A DNA stretch of 64,000 bases from Collimonas rhizosphaerae (GCF_038896935.1 NZ_JBANDC010000015.1:1-64000), one strand, 5' to 3'. Counted from the stretch's first letter, positions 39,355 to 49,297 are shown. Notes: generated by a model from the sequence alone, not told the origin. Program-made: numbers and translations.

Positions 39355-40239
39355 TCACTGGGCCGTCTTGTCCGACGGGTATTGCAGCGAGTCGCGCAGC
39401 AGGTAACCCATCGGCATGTTCATGTTGGTGCCTTTCGGGCCGTTCGGCTGGGTGAACCAGTAGCTGTAAATTTTTTTCAGTTCGCCTTCATTGATCAACC
39501 GCACCATTTCCTGGTCCACCAGTTTCTTGAAGGCCGGGTCATCCTTGCGGAACATCAGCGAATACGGTTCGATCGACAGCGGATCGCCAAGGATCGTGTA
39601 GTCGGCGGGATTTTTTGCCGTCGAGCGCAGGCTGTACAACAGCACGTCGTCCATCGCATAGGCATCGGCCTTGCCCTGTTCGACGAAAGCGAACGATTCG
39701 GTATCGTCCTGCGCTTCCAGCACCTTGATGTTGAGCGAACGGACGTTGCTGCGGTCGTTCACCAGGTCGATCGTGGTGGTGCTCTTGGTGATCACCATGG
39801 TCTTGTTGCGCAGGTCCGACCAGTTTTTTATGCCGCTGCCATTTTTCACCACCATCCGCACGCTGGAAAAGAAATGCGGCACGGTGAAGCCGACGCGGGT
39901 GCGCCGCTCGGCGTTGTTGGTGGTCGACCCGCATTCGATGTCGGCCTTGCCGTCGATGATGCTGGAGAAGCGGGTCGCGGAATCGACCGGCAGGTACTGC
40001 ACTTTCAGGTTCGGCAGCTTCAGCTCGCGTTTGACGGCGTCGGCGATTTTCTGGCAGAGGTCGATTGAATAACCGACGATCTGCTTGTTGTCATTGGTAT
40101 ACGAGAAGGGCGCGGTCTGGCGGTAGGCGAAGGTGATGCTCTGGCTGTCGCGGATCTTGCCGAGCGTATCGCCGGCCGTGGCGGCGAGCGGCGCCAGGAT
40201 AAGAAACAGGGTAAGGCCGTGCTTGATGGCACCATGCAT
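39355..40239 (-). CDS. gltI: Glutamate/aspartate-type ABC substrate-binding protein
   Basis: 294 residues with a signal peptide (HGLTLFLILAPLAATAG). GltI-like SBP_bac_3 motifs: GKIRDSQSITFAYRQTAPFSYT, IVGYSIDLCQKIADAVKREL, DIECGSTTNNAERRTRVGFT, FAFVEQGKADAYAMDDVLL and a C-terminal YWFTQPNGPKG region. The ATG at 40239 has GGAG eight bases upstream. No permease or ATPase gene is next to it, so it is an orphan component that must use a transporter encoded elsewhere. It converges on the nucleoside hydrolase operon. The symbol is by resemblance. Confidence 0.82.
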   Translation of the reverse strand: MHGAIKHGLTLFLILAPLAATAGDTLGKIRDSQSITFAYRQTAPFSYTNDNKQIVGYSIDLCQKIADAVKRELKLPNLKVQYLPVDSATRFSSIIDGKADIECGSTTNNAERRTRVGFTVPHFFSSVRMVVKNGSGIKNWSDLRNKTMVITKSTTTIDLVNDRSNVRSLNIKVLEAQDDTESFAFVEQGKADAYAMDDVLLYSLRSTAKNPADYTILGDPLSIEPYSLMFRKDDPAFKKLVDQEMVRLINEGELKKIYSYWFTQPNGPKGTNMNMPMGYLLRDSLQYPSDKTAQ

Positions 40240-40431
40240 ATCGTAAGCTCCAATGAGTCGCGCCGCCGGCCCGGCAAAAACCAGGCCGCCGACAAATAGT
40301 TTAAGGAGCAGATTTCCCCGCGACAAATATATCAGTAGTTTTGGCGCTTGCGGTGCTTGTTGCGCAAATTGATTGCGTCAGCCCAGGGCGGCGCTCCTGC
40401 CAGGGAATCCAGGCGGAGCGCCGCCGGGAGT

Positions 40432-40977
40432 TTACGATTTGGCGGAGTAAAAACGATATATCGCCGTATAAGGCACGCGCGCTTCTTTCCCCAGCTGGGC
40501 CTGGTCGCAGCCATCGGCCGGCGCATTGCCGCCTGCGGTCTGCAGGCGCTGGATGCTTTTCGTCAAGCCAAACACGCCTATGCCGTCCGTCGATTTTGCA
40601 GTGAGCAGCAACCACGGGATGGCGCCGGCCACTGGCGCATCGCTGTGCGCCTGGAGTGCGCCGACCACCTTGCTGCCGTCAGTCGACTCCCAGGTCGGGC
40701 CGGCGTAGTGCTTGCCTATCTTCTGGCCATCGTTGTCGAACAGATCAGCTTCCGGCACCACGAAGCGCCACTCGAATTGGGTGGCGTCGGCTTTGGCGAC
40801 AGCGCATTGGTAAATTTGCACGCCGGTCGCCTTGGCCTCGAGCGACAAGGCCTGCGTATCCGCGACCTTCAGGCTGTCGGGAACCACGATCGCTGTCGTG
40901 GCCGGTGGACTGGCGCAGCCTGCGAGCAGCAGCGCGCTCCAGGCCGTTGCTGCCGTGACCAGCATTTTTCTTGTCAT
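40432..40977 (-). CDS. DUF3455 lipoprotein
   Basis: 181 residues. A lipobox (SALLLAGCAS) marks a lipoprotein. The remaining sequence follows DUF3455: VYQC-like IYQCAV, WRFVVPEADLFDNDG, HYAGPTWESTDGSKV, IPWLLLTAKS, GVFGLTKSIQRLQTAGGNAPADGC and a Tyr-rich C-terminus. These proteins are widespread in soil proteobacteria and fungi without known activity. It stands alone, with 69 bases to the XRE regulator stop upstream. Confidence 0.82.
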   Translation of the reverse strand: MTRKMLVTAATAWSALLLAGCASPPATTAIVVPDSLKVADTQALSLEAKATGVQIYQCAVAKADATQFEWRFVVPEADLFDNDGQKIGKHYAGPTWESTDGSKVVGALQAHSDAPVAGAIPWLLLTAKSTDGIGVFGLTKSIQRLQTAGGNAPADGCDQAQLGKEARVPYTAIYRFYSAKS

Positions 40978-41046
40978 TTTGCTTTCTCCATTGTGTGGAT
41001 CGATAGGACCTGCCTGTTTCCAGCGTGCCTATTGTAAAGCGCTGCA

Positions 41047-41904
41047 CTAGCTCTTGCTTTTGAACCAGGCTGCGGTGGCGGCGTCGGCCGGAAAGAAAGA
41101 TTCGATCCGCAGCTCATGCACGGTGACGTCGTGCGGCGTGCCCATGGTGGTGATCGAGGTGAACAGGTTGAGCTCGACGCCGTCCTTCCTGATGGTCATC
41201 GCCAGGAACGGCAAGACGCGCGTGTCCAGGTTCGGCGTCTGGCTGGCGGCCTTGATGCCGGGCAGCGCCACCAGCTGTTCCAGCAACCTGGTGGCTTCGC
41301 TGCCGGGACCGTCGCTCATGGCCTCGCGCTGGATCCAGTGCAGCAGGTCGGCGCAGACGTCCTGCCAGTTGACCAGGTGCTTCCTGACGGCTAGCGGATC
41401 CAGCATCAGCTGCAGGATATTGACGCCTTCGCGCGGAATCGGCTGGCTGTCCGGCATGTCCAGCAGCCAGCGCATCATCATCGCCGCCGGGCCGTTGCTC
41501 ATCACCAGGTTCCACAGGCGGTCCACCACCAGCGCCGGATACGGCGCCTGCTGGGCCAGCATGAAATCCAGCGCCTGCTTGACCGAGGCCAGTTCGGGAT
41601 CGGACAATTTGCGCTCCTGGTAGGCCGGCGCGAAACCCGCCGCCAGCAGCATCACGTTACGCTGGCGCAGCGGGATGTCGAGCGCCGTGCCGAGTTTCAG
41701 GATCAGTTCCCGGCTCGGCTGCGAGCGCCCGCTTTCCAGGAAACTGATGTGGCGCTGCGAGACATGGCTTTCGGCCGACAGGCGCAGCTGGCTGTAGCCG
41801 CGCTTGTCGCGCCAGTAGCGCAAGGCCGTGGCGAAGTCGTTGAAGTAGCGGTTGTGTGCGGCCTGCTCCATGCCTGTTTTTTCTGCGGCTTGCGATGCGC
41901 CCAT
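41047..41904 (-). CDS. XRE-family regulator with MmyB-like ligand domain
   Basis: 285 residues. The N-terminal helix-turn-helix (about 15-75) has LRYWRDKRGYSQLRLSAES and HVSQRHISFLESGRSQPSRE. The C-terminal domain (LDFMLAQQAPYPALVVDRLWNLVMSN) is the MmyB-like PAS-related sensor found in actinobacterial and proteobacterial regulators. GGAGA lies six bases before the ATG at 41904. It lies head-to-tail with a broken SnoaL-like gene, which in related loci is the usual partner of such regulators. The target is unknown. Confidence 0.85.
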   Translation of the reverse strand: MGASQAAEKTGMEQAAHNRYFNDFATALRYWRDKRGYSQLRLSAESHVSQRHISFLESGRSQPSRELILKLGTALDIPLRQRNVMLLAAGFAPAYQERKLSDPELASVKQALDFMLAQQAPYPALVVDRLWNLVMSNGPAAMMMRWLLDMPDSQPIPREGVNILQLMLDPLAVRKHLVNWQDVCADLLHWIQREAMSDGPGSEATRLLEQLVALPGIKAASQTPNLDTRVLPFLAMTIRKDGVELNLFTSITTMGTPHDVTVHELRIESFFPADAATAAWFKSKS

Positions 41905-41954
41905 GAATTGTCTCCAAAGATTTACCGGGCAGTGTAGCCCGGTAGCCACGGATT

Positions 41955-42353
41955 TCAAACCGGCAGGTTCATCGCATCCAGGAAACCGGTGACGCTGCTG
42001 ATCCGTCCGTCCGCCGCCACCACCGCGATGTCGGTGCCGATGGCGACCGGCTCGGCGCCGTCCGCGGCCAGGGCCCAGGAAAAGCGCACGACATCGTTAT
42101 GGCCGTCTTGCTTGCCGTGCAACTTGAAACGCAAGCCGGCAAACTGCTGCTGTACCGCGCCTATCATGGCATCCAGCCCGTCATGGCCGGCGTTGCTCAT
42201 CATCGGATCGACGTAGCTTGCTTCAGGGGTAAACGCGGCGGTTATCAGTGCGCGGCGGCGCGCGGCGTCGGGTTAGTTCCAGGCTGCGATGTAGCGGCTG
42301 GCGATGGACGCGGCTTCATTGGCGATATTCGTGGCGCTGGCGGTGCTGGTCAT
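41955..42353 (-). pseudogene. SnoaL/NTF2-like protein gene interrupted by an in-frame stop
   Basis: From the ATG at 42353 the frame reads MTSTASATNIANEAAS...YIAAWN, then TAA at 42273-42275, and continues in the same frame with PDAARRRALITAAFTPEASYVDP and the rest of an NTF2-like domain to 41955. Intact relatives have a residue such as E in AAWNEPDAARR, so one G-to-T change (GAA to TAA) explains the stop. An internal ATG at 42203 could still make an N-terminally truncated product. A sequencing error is the main alternative. Confidence 0.8.
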
Positions 42354-42468
42354 GGTCGTGCTCCTTCAAGGATGGGTTGGGAGAATTGCTTTGTCGTTGA
42401 CGACAAGCGCATTTTCCGCCCAGCATCGGGCACGGTCGATTACGTCCCAGGTAATCAAATGGATGAAA

Positions 42469-43464
42469 CTAGGGTCCCGGCGCCACTACGCCCGCCATGG
42501 AAAACAGTAGCACGCCCTGACCATCCGGCGCCTTGAGCAGCGCCGTGATCGGCTCGTCGCCGGCGCTATGTTCCAGCGTGAAATGGCGGCCGCCGTCATT
42601 GCTGCGCAACACGGTGCCGCCCATGCCGCCGGCCGCCAGCTCGCGGCCGGACAGCTGCGTGATATCGGTCAGCGACTGGGTCGTGCCGGAAGCCACCGCT
42701 TGCCAGCTCCTGCCGTCGTCGGCGCTGCGTATGACATGGCCGCGCATGCCGACCGCGACCACGGTGCTGGCGCCGTTGTCGGTAAACGCGGTGGCGCTCC
42801 AGAGCGATCCCTTTTCACCGCTGTCGATCACATCCCAGTGTTTGCCGCCGTCTTCCGAGCGGAACACGGTACCGGCTTCGGCCATGATCAGCAGCGTGCC
42901 GCTGGCGGTTGCGACAATCCGGTACAGGTGGCGGTCGGCGGCGTCGCCGCTGCTCAGCTTGACTTCGATCCAGGTCGCGCCGCCATCGCTGGTGCTCAGG
43001 GCCATGCCGAACAGGCCGACTGCCAGGCCCTTGTCGGCATCCGCGAACCAGATCGACAATATCGGCTGCTCCTGGCCGTACTGCTGGCGCAACAGCTTCC
43101 AGTGCTCGCCGCCGTCGACGGTTTTCAGCACCACGCCGTCATGGCCCGCGGCCCAGCCGGTGCTGCGGTCGATGAAAGCCACGCTGGTCAGCATGGCGCG
43201 GGTCGGCACGCTGCGCGCCTGGCGATACTCTTTGCCGTCGTCGGACAGCAGGATGACGCCATGGTCGCCAACGGCAACGATCCTGCCGCCCGCCGTGCTG
43301 ACTGCTGCCAGCATGGCAGTGGCCGCGGCTTGCTGGCGCAGCTGGGCCGGCCGGCTGGTGGGCCAGCCGGAGCCGGCCGCTTCCGCTGCGAAAGGGCTGG
43401 CGCTCGCCAGCAAGAGACACAAGGCGGCAGGAAGCACGCGCAGATTATGGAATGTTGAAGGCAT
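42469..43464 (-). CDS. YCF48/BNR-repeat exported propeller protein
   Basis: 331 residues. A signal peptide (LRVLPAALCLLLASASPFAAEA) precedes repeated propeller blades with DGGEHWKLL, DGGATWIEV, DGGKHWDVI and DDGRSWQAV motifs, as in YCF48/photosystem II assembly factor-like proteins. The bacterial relatives are usually encoded beside RND exporters and are thought to assist them or to bind ligands in the periplasm. The ATG at 43464 has GAGGA in front; it lies 8 bases after the RND gene stop, so it is coupled to it. Confidence 0.85.
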   Translation of the reverse strand: MPSTFHNLRVLPAALCLLLASASPFAAEAAGSGWPTSRPAQLRQQAAATAMLAAVSTAGGRIVAVGDHGVILLSDDGKEYRQARSVPTRAMLTSVAFIDRSTGWAAGHDGVVLKTVDGGEHWKLLRQQYGQEQPILSIWFADADKGLAVGLFGMALSTSDGGATWIEVKLSSGDAADRHLYRIVATASGTLLIMAEAGTVFRSEDGGKHWDVIDSGEKGSLWSATAFTDNGASTVVAVGMRGHVIRSADDGRSWQAVASGTTQSLTDITQLSGRELAAGGMGGTVLRSNDGGRHFTLEHSAGDEPITALLKAPDGQGVLLFSMAGVVAPGP

Positions 43465-43472
43465 GGGCTTCC

Positions 43473-45890
43473 TCAATGAGCAATCGACGACGACATGCGC
43501 GCTGCGCCGGCGCTACGCGGGAAGATAGTCTCCAGCACCACCGCGAAAGCCGGCAGCAAAGTCACCGCCATGACCATGTTGACCAGGAACATGAAGGTCA
43601 GCAGCTTGCCCATGTCTGCCTGGAACTGCAGCGGCGAAAACGACCAGGTGGCGACGCCTATCGACAGGGTCAGCGCAGTAAACACGGTCGCCACGCCGGT
43701 CTCGTGCAAAGTACGCTCGACGGCGTCGCTGATCGCCATGCCCGCCCCAAGGTGCAGCTGCAGGCGGTTATAGATATAGAAAGCGTAGTCGACGCCGATG
43801 CCGGTGGCCAGCACCATCACCGGCAAGGTCGCCACGGTGAGGCCGATATTCAAGTCCTTCATGAACCAGTAGCCGAGCCAGGTCGCCACCGTCAGCGGCA
43901 GGCAGCAAGCCAGCATCGCGCGCCAGTCGCGGTATGCCAGCAGCACCAGCAGCAGGATGGCGGCGTACACATACAGCATCATCGGCAATTCGCTGCGTTC
44001 CAGCACTTCATTGGTGGCGGCCTGGACGCCGGCGTTGCCGCTGGCCAGCCGGATATTGACCCCGTCCAGCCGGTTCGCCAGGCGAAACTGGTCGACCGCC
44101 GCGACCACGCCCTTGATGGTGGTCGCCTTGTGGTCGCCCAGGTACAGGTTGACGCCCTGGGCGCGGCAATCCGACGAAGAAAAACCGTGCAGCTGGTTGT
44201 TGGCGCTGCCGAACTGCGAACCCAGCCCGCGCGCATCGCGCGTGATGGTTGCCATCTTCGGGTTGCCTTCATTGAGGCCGGCATTCACGCCCTTGAGCAC
44301 ATCGGCGACCGAACGGGTCGACAGCACGCCCGGCACGCCGTTCATCTGCTGCGCAAAATCGTCCATGAACAGCTGCGCGTCGGGACGCGAACAGGCATCC
44401 AGCTTGCCGGCCGGCGCCACCTCGAACACCACCGTCAGCCAGTCCAGGCCGACATCGAAACGCGCCGTGATATCGGCAGCGTCGCGATTGAAGCGCGCTT
44501 CCGGCCGCAGCTCGGCGGCGCCGGCCTGCAGGCTGCCGACATGGCGTCCCTGGCTTTGCCATACCGCCACGGCGAACAAGGCGGCGCCCAGCGCCACCAC
44601 GATCCACGCATTGCGCGGCCGCGCCACCAGCGCCAGGCCGCCCAGCCAGCGGCTGTGCTGTTCGCGGCGGCCGATGGCGCGCTGCGCATATTCCTGCGAA
44701 AAGCTGAAATACGAAGCAGCCAGCGGCAGCATCACCAGGTTGGTGACGATCTTGTAGCCGACCCCTATCGACGCGGCAATCGCCAGTTCGCGGATCATCG
44801 GAATCGGGATCAGGGTCAGCGTGATGAAACTGATGAAAGCCGTCACCAGCGCCAGCGTGCCCGGTATCAGCAAACCGGTGAAGCTGTGGCGCGCCGCCTG
44901 TTCGGTATTGTTGCCGGCGGCGATTTCGCGCACGATGAAATTGATCTGCTGCACGCCATGCGAAACGCCGATGGCGAACACCAGGAACGGCACCAGGATG
45001 GCCAGCGGATCGAGGCCGAAACCGAGCAGCCGCAAAGTGCCGAACTGCCACACCAGCGAACTGAGCGAACAGGCCAGCGGCAGCATGGTCAGGCGCAGCG
45101 AGCGGCAGTACCAGTAAACCGCAAGCGCGGTCAGCAGCAAGGCAATGCCGAAGAATTCCATGACGCGGCTGGCTTCTTCGCCGATGTCGCCGATCGCCTT
45201 GGCGAAGCCGATGATCTGGATCTCGACGTCGGCGTTCTCGAAATGCTTGCGCACCTTGTCTTCCAGCAGCTGGTTGAAGGCGCGGTAATCGAGCTGTTGG
45301 CCGGTCTGCGGATCGCTGTCCTGCAGTTCGGCCAGCACCATGGCGCTGGTCTGGTCGCGCGACACCAGGTTGCCGAGATAGCCGCCGGCGGCGACCCGGC
45401 CGCGGATGTCGGCGATCACCTGTGGGTTGAGCTTGTCAGGAATGATGTCGCCGCCGGTGATCGGCAGGGCCTTGAAACCCTCCTCCGTGATTTCGGTAAA
45501 GAACACATTTGGCGTCCACAGCGACATGACGCTGCTGCGGTCCACGCCCTGCAGGTAATTGACCGCGTCCGTCACGCCCATCAGCTGGCGCAGCACCGGC
45601 GGATTCCAGATCGTGCCGTGGCGCGCGTGCACCACCACGATCAGGCGGTTGGCGCCGAACAGCGCTTCCCGGTACTGGTTGAAGGTCTTGATGTAGGCGT
45701 GCTGCTGTGGCAAGGTTTTTTCAAATCCGGCCGACATGCGCAACCCCAGCGCCAGCACCGCCATGCACAGCGTAAATGCAGCGAACGCCAGCAGCACCGC
45801 AAAGCGCCGCCGGAACAGGACCGATTCCAGCCCTGCCACCAGCCGCTGCAGCCGGCCATCCTTGCCAAGACCCTGGGTTGAACTACTCAT
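43473..45890 (-). CDS. RND-superfamily exporter (MMPL/HAE-like)
   Basis: 805 residues. Twelve predicted membrane helices in two halves, each with one helix then a large periplasmic loop. Motifs: LLTALAVYWYCRSLRLTMLPL, AIGVSHGVQQINFI, and GIGVDYAFYIYNRLQ (GxxxD in helix 4/10 typical of proton-coupled RND pumps). The family moves lipids, hopanoids, sterols or other hydrophobic molecules. It is sixth in the FMO-SDR-MFS-DUF1329-DUF1302-RND-YCF48 operon. The direction of transport cannot be decided from sequence. Confidence 0.88.
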   Translation of the reverse strand: MSSSTQGLGKDGRLQRLVAGLESVLFRRRFAVLLAFAAFTLCMAVLALGLRMSAGFEKTLPQQHAYIKTFNQYREALFGANRLIVVVHARHGTIWNPPVLRQLMGVTDAVNYLQGVDRSSVMSLWTPNVFFTEITEEGFKALPITGGDIIPDKLNPQVIADIRGRVAAGGYLGNLVSRDQTSAMVLAELQDSDPQTGQQLDYRAFNQLLEDKVRKHFENADVEIQIIGFAKAIGDIGEEASRVMEFFGIALLLTALAVYWYCRSLRLTMLPLACSLSSLVWQFGTLRLLGFGLDPLAILVPFLVFAIGVSHGVQQINFIVREIAAGNNTEQAARHSFTGLLIPGTLALVTAFISFITLTLIPIPMIRELAIAASIGVGYKIVTNLVMLPLAASYFSFSQEYAQRAIGRREQHSRWLGGLALVARPRNAWIVVALGAALFAVAVWQSQGRHVGSLQAGAAELRPEARFNRDAADITARFDVGLDWLTVVFEVAPAGKLDACSRPDAQLFMDDFAQQMNGVPGVLSTRSVADVLKGVNAGLNEGNPKMATITRDARGLGSQFGSANNQLHGFSSSDCRAQGVNLYLGDHKATTIKGVVAAVDQFRLANRLDGVNIRLASGNAGVQAATNEVLERSELPMMLYVYAAILLLVLLAYRDWRAMLACCLPLTVATWLGYWFMKDLNIGLTVATLPVMVLATGIGVDYAFYIYNRLQLHLGAGMAISDAVERTLHETGVATVFTALTLSIGVATWSFSPLQFQADMGKLLTFMFLVNMVMAVTLLPAFAVVLETIFPRSAGAARMSSSIAH

Positions 45891-45921
45891 GCCTGCATCC
45901 AATCGCTGGTTAGCTGCTTCA

Positions 45922-47868
45922 TCAGAACGAAGTCGTGAAGCTGAAGGTGGCGAAATCGCGGTCGCGGCTCAGGTTGGACAAGCCGCCGCCGTAGTTGTGG
46001 GTGTAGTCGACGCGCATCTTGGTGGCCGGCTTGGTCTTGAAGTCCACTGTCAGGCCCAGCACCACCGCGCCCGCACCCTGGATGAAACCCGGCAAGGCGC
46101 TGGCGGATACGCCAGACATGCCGTACGACAGCGACAGGTCGGGTGCATAGGAAGCCTGGCCGCCGAACGCGGCGGGATAGTTGACGCCGATCTGCGCCAC
46201 CAGGCCGCTCGACAGTTTGGTCGGCGACCGGTAGTCGGACGCCACCGAATAAGGGATGCCGCGGTTGAGGTCAAGGTCAGGATAGTAGGCCGCCGCCAGT
46301 TCCGAGGTAAACGTGCCCTCGGTCGCGCCCAGCGCGCGCAGCAAGCCGCCGAAGCTGCCGCCCGGGGTGAAGATGTTGAGCGCGGTCAGGTGGAACTGGT
46401 ATTTCTTCTGGTCGACCGCGCCGCGGCAGACATAGCCGGTGGGACGGTAGTTGGCTGGATTCAGGTCGGCATTGCAGTAATACGGATTGTTCGGATTGCT
46501 GACGATGGTCGGATCGATGGGCGTGCTTTCCTTCGGACGGAACGACAGCTCGGTGCCGAAAGCCCAGTCGCCGGCGCGGGTGTTGTACGAGACCCCGAAC
46601 AGGTTGCGGTCCTCGGCGTAGTCCAGGTAAATCTCTTGCCAGCCGAATGGATTGGCGGTGGCGCCCTGGTTGACGCGGATGCTGGCGAACGGAATCTTGT
46701 CGTGATAGCGGATGTAGTACAGCGCCAGTTCGTCGCCGCTGTCGGGAAAGGTATAGCGGGTCGACAGCCCGAACTGGCCGCTGTTCCTGGGATTGCGGTC
46801 GACGCCGCGCGGGATCACGCTGCCGCTGTGGACCAGCGGACCGTACAAGGGATTCAGGTTGGGATCGGCCAGTTCGCTCGCCGACAGCTGCCGGTTGAAC
46901 GGCAGCCCGGTGCTCGGATTGATGCCGATGATGCGGGTGCCGGTATCGCCCACGGTGCCGGGCGGCGCCGGCGGCAGGCCGAGCGGGCCGGTCACCGAAT
47001 TGACCAGCGAGGTCGGCAGGAAAGCGCCGGTGGAACCGCGGCCGACGATATCGCTGGTGGAGAAGAAGGTGCCGACCGGATCGAATTCATAACCGTTCCA
47101 GCGCGTCTGGTAATAACCTTCGACGCTCAGGCCCTTGGCCACTTCGGCATTCAGGGACAGGATCGGCGCCGGCCGGAAAATCTCTTTCAGCTGCACCCCC
47201 GGGCTATGGGCGCGGCGCACATCGATGGCATTGATCGAATTGATCCCGCCGGGAATGAAAATGTCTTCGCCCCAGCTGATCACCTGGTTGCCGACCCGCG
47301 CCCGCACCGGATGCTGGTCGATCTCGAATTCCTTGTTGACGTAGGCGTCCAGCAGGCGGATGTCGTGCACCGCATGGCTGCGCGCATCGGGTTCCAGGTC
47401 GGCGTAACGGGTGCGGTCGGCGGCGAAATCGTAGGACCACGCGGCCCGCATCAGGCCGCTCCAGCCGTCCGGCGCTTTCAGGAACAGGTCATGCACGCCG
47501 CGCAAGGTCGCCGAGAACACCTGCCCGCTCTTGTAGTTGAGATTGCCGTTGTCCTGGTTGAGCCTGGTCAAGTCATACGACTGGTTGAAATTGACCGGAT
47601 CGCGGTGCGCGATGCCGACCTGGTCGCTGCTGGCGCAGCCGCCGTTGTCCTGGCCGATGAAGGCGCAGTTCGGGCTGGAGGTGCGCACCGCCATGCCGAA
47701 GGAAATGGAAGAGTCGAAGCTGCCCCTGAGGCCGTTGCCCAGGTCGAACTGCTCGGCGCTGGCCGTATGGCTGAACACCGTCGAGCTGCCCCACACCAGG
47801 GCCACCACCATGCCCGGCTTGAAACCCGACTGCCTGCCCTGCCTCATCTTCCTCGCCATCTTCTTCAT
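45922..47868 (-). CDS. DUF1302 outer-membrane/periplasmic protein
   Basis: 648 residues. A signal peptide (VVALVWGSSTVFSHTASA) is followed by FDLGNGLRGSFDSSISFGMAVRTS, the DUF1302 start, and a beta-rich body that ends ATFSFTTSF with a terminal phenylalanine, so an outer-membrane barrel is likely. GGGGAGAGAAGG precedes the ATG. DUF1302 and DUF1329 genes nearly always occur together and often with RND and YCF48 genes, which is the case here. A role in moving or sensing hydrophobic compounds at the outer membrane is inferred. Confidence 0.88.
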   Translation of the reverse strand: MKKMARKMRQGRQSGFKPGMVVALVWGSSTVFSHTASAEQFDLGNGLRGSFDSSISFGMAVRTSSPNCAFIGQDNGGCASSDQVGIAHRDPVNFNQSYDLTRLNQDNGNLNYKSGQVFSATLRGVHDLFLKAPDGWSGLMRAAWSYDFAADRTRYADLEPDARSHAVHDIRLLDAYVNKEFEIDQHPVRARVGNQVISWGEDIFIPGGINSINAIDVRRAHSPGVQLKEIFRPAPILSLNAEVAKGLSVEGYYQTRWNGYEFDPVGTFFSTSDIVGRGSTGAFLPTSLVNSVTGPLGLPPAPPGTVGDTGTRIIGINPSTGLPFNRQLSASELADPNLNPLYGPLVHSGSVIPRGVDRNPRNSGQFGLSTRYTFPDSGDELALYYIRYHDKIPFASIRVNQGATANPFGWQEIYLDYAEDRNLFGVSYNTRAGDWAFGTELSFRPKESTPIDPTIVSNPNNPYYCNADLNPANYRPTGYVCRGAVDQKKYQFHLTALNIFTPGGSFGGLLRALGATEGTFTSELAAAYYPDLDLNRGIPYSVASDYRSPTKLSSGLVAQIGVNYPAAFGGQASYAPDLSLSYGMSGVSASALPGFIQGAGAVVLGLTVDFKTKPATKMRVDYTHNYGGGLSNLSRDRDFATFSFTTSF

Positions 47869-47920
47869 CCTTCTCTCCCCGGGATACGAACAAACTGCGC
47901 GATTTTTTTATGGACGGCGG

Positions 47921-49297
47921 TCAGCGGCTGGCAAAGCGGCGCAGGCCGTCTGGTTCAAACATCGATTCCTTGACCCGGCCTTCGCGCCCGGCCAGCCAAT
48001 CGGACTGTTTTTGCCCGGCCGGGATACGTTCGGCGATGTAGCGTCCCATCGACAGGTCGTAACTGGCATAACCTTCCTGCACGCAGGCCGGCAGTTCGGT
48101 CGCCATCACCACCCCGCTTTCCATCACGCGCTGCACCTTGCCCTGGCCGTCGTACAGGTCTTGCACCAGGATCTGCCAGGAATCTTCATCCAGGTAAAAC
48201 GTCCGTTTCGGAAAAGTGTGGCGTGCGCCCTGCTTGACGATCGCTTCCACTTCCCACACGCGATGGGTTTCGTAGCGTGTCATGTCGCGGTTGAGGAACG
48301 TCGGCTGCACCACGTCGCCGATCTTGTTTTCCACGGCGTTGACCTTGTTCCAGTTGTAGGGAACGATCATTTCCTTCTTGCCGACCAGCTTGAAGTCGTA
48401 GCGGTCCAGCGGGCCGTTGTACATGGTGTACTGGTCGATGGTTTCCAGGTTTTCATCGTTCAGGATGGGCGCGTCGTAGGAATAGGTCGGCGCCCGGCGC
48501 ACCCGGCGCTGGCTGGCGAAGTACAGCCAGATATCGTTGGTCTTGCCGATGTAGGCATGCGACAAGGTGACGTCGCCGGCGAACTGGGCCGGCGCGATGT
48601 ACGGGCTCAGGTAAAGCGATTCGATGCCCTTGGCGCCGGCGATCGTGTTGTTCTTTGGATTCGACAGCGGGAACATGATGTAGTCTTCCTGGATCAGCGG
48701 CTCGCCGATGCCGCTGCCGCCTTTCGGCGGGATCGCCGTGGCATAGGCCCAGGTCAGGCCCTCGCCCTGGTAGCGCATCTTGAAATTCCACATTGCCTCG
48801 ACGCCGTTGGCCGGCATCGGGAACGGATAACCGGCAGTCTTGGCTTCCACCAGCTCGTAGCCGTTTTGCCCGATCTTGGCGAAACCGACATTTTCCTTGC
48901 TGCGCTGGTACACCACGTCCGGATAACCGCAGGAACGGTGGGTCGGATAGACATCCATGCGGTAACCCTTGATGCTCTTGATCAGCTGCACCTGGCCGGG
49001 CGACAGCTTGGCGGCATATTTGTCGACATTGGCGGCAGTGATCGAAGACACCGCCTTGTCGGCCGCATACGGATTGGGACGCGGCTGGCCAGCCTTGTAG
49101 CCGCCCGCCGCGGCGAGGTCGCCGCCGCTCCAGGCCGGGATCGTGCCATCCTTGTTGCCGGCCTTTTCGGCGCCGACCGGCGTCAGCTCGGCGCCCAGCC
49201 TGGCTGCCTGCTGCGCCCACAGCGGCGCGGTCAACAGGCAGCAGGCCCAGGCGGCGGACAGCATCACCACGGATGCCCTCGGTTTGATCGGGTGCAT
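47921..49297 (-). CDS. DUF1329 exported protein
   Basis: 458 residues. A signal peptide (SVVMLSAAWACCLLTAPLWAQ) is followed by the DUF1329 pattern: LGAELTPVGAEKAGNKDGTIPAWSGG-like start (GNKDGTIPAW), FPMPANGVEAMWN, LYLSPYIAPAQFAGD, RRVRRAPTYSYDAP and a C-terminal FYLDEDSWQIL. The fold is related to LolB-like periplasmic lipoprotein carriers. GAGGAGATAAAA precedes the ATG. It lies 52 bases upstream of the DUF1302 gene. Carrier function for a hydrophobic ligand is inferred. Confidence 0.88.
   Translation of the reverse strand: MHPIKPRASVVMLSAAWACCLLTAPLWAQQAARLGAELTPVGAEKAGNKDGTIPAWSGGDLAAAGGYKAGQPRPNPYAADKAVSSITAANVDKYAAKLSPGQVQLIKSIKGYRMDVYPTHRSCGYPDVVYQRSKENVGFAKIGQNGYELVEAKTAGYPFPMPANGVEAMWNFKMRYQGEGLTWAYATAIPPKGGSGIGEPLIQEDYIMFPLSNPKNNTIAGAKGIESLYLSPYIAPAQFAGDVTLSHAYIGKTNDIWLYFASQRRVRRAPTYSYDAPILNDENLETIDQYTMYNGPLDRYDFKLVGKKEMIVPYNWNKVNAVENKIGDVVQPTFLNRDMTRYETHRVWEVEAIVKQGARHTFPKRTFYLDEDSWQILVQDLYDGQGKVQRVMESGVVMATELPACVQEGYASYDLSMGRYIAERIPAGQKQSDWLAGREGRVKESMFEPDGLRRFASR

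Noticed and set aside
43452..45881. 809-codon plus-strand frame opposite the RND gene, and a similar 745-codon frame at 45736-47973
   Set aside because: Gln/Arg/His-rich antisense translations with no family motif. The minus strand carries complete, recognisable proteins with start sites.
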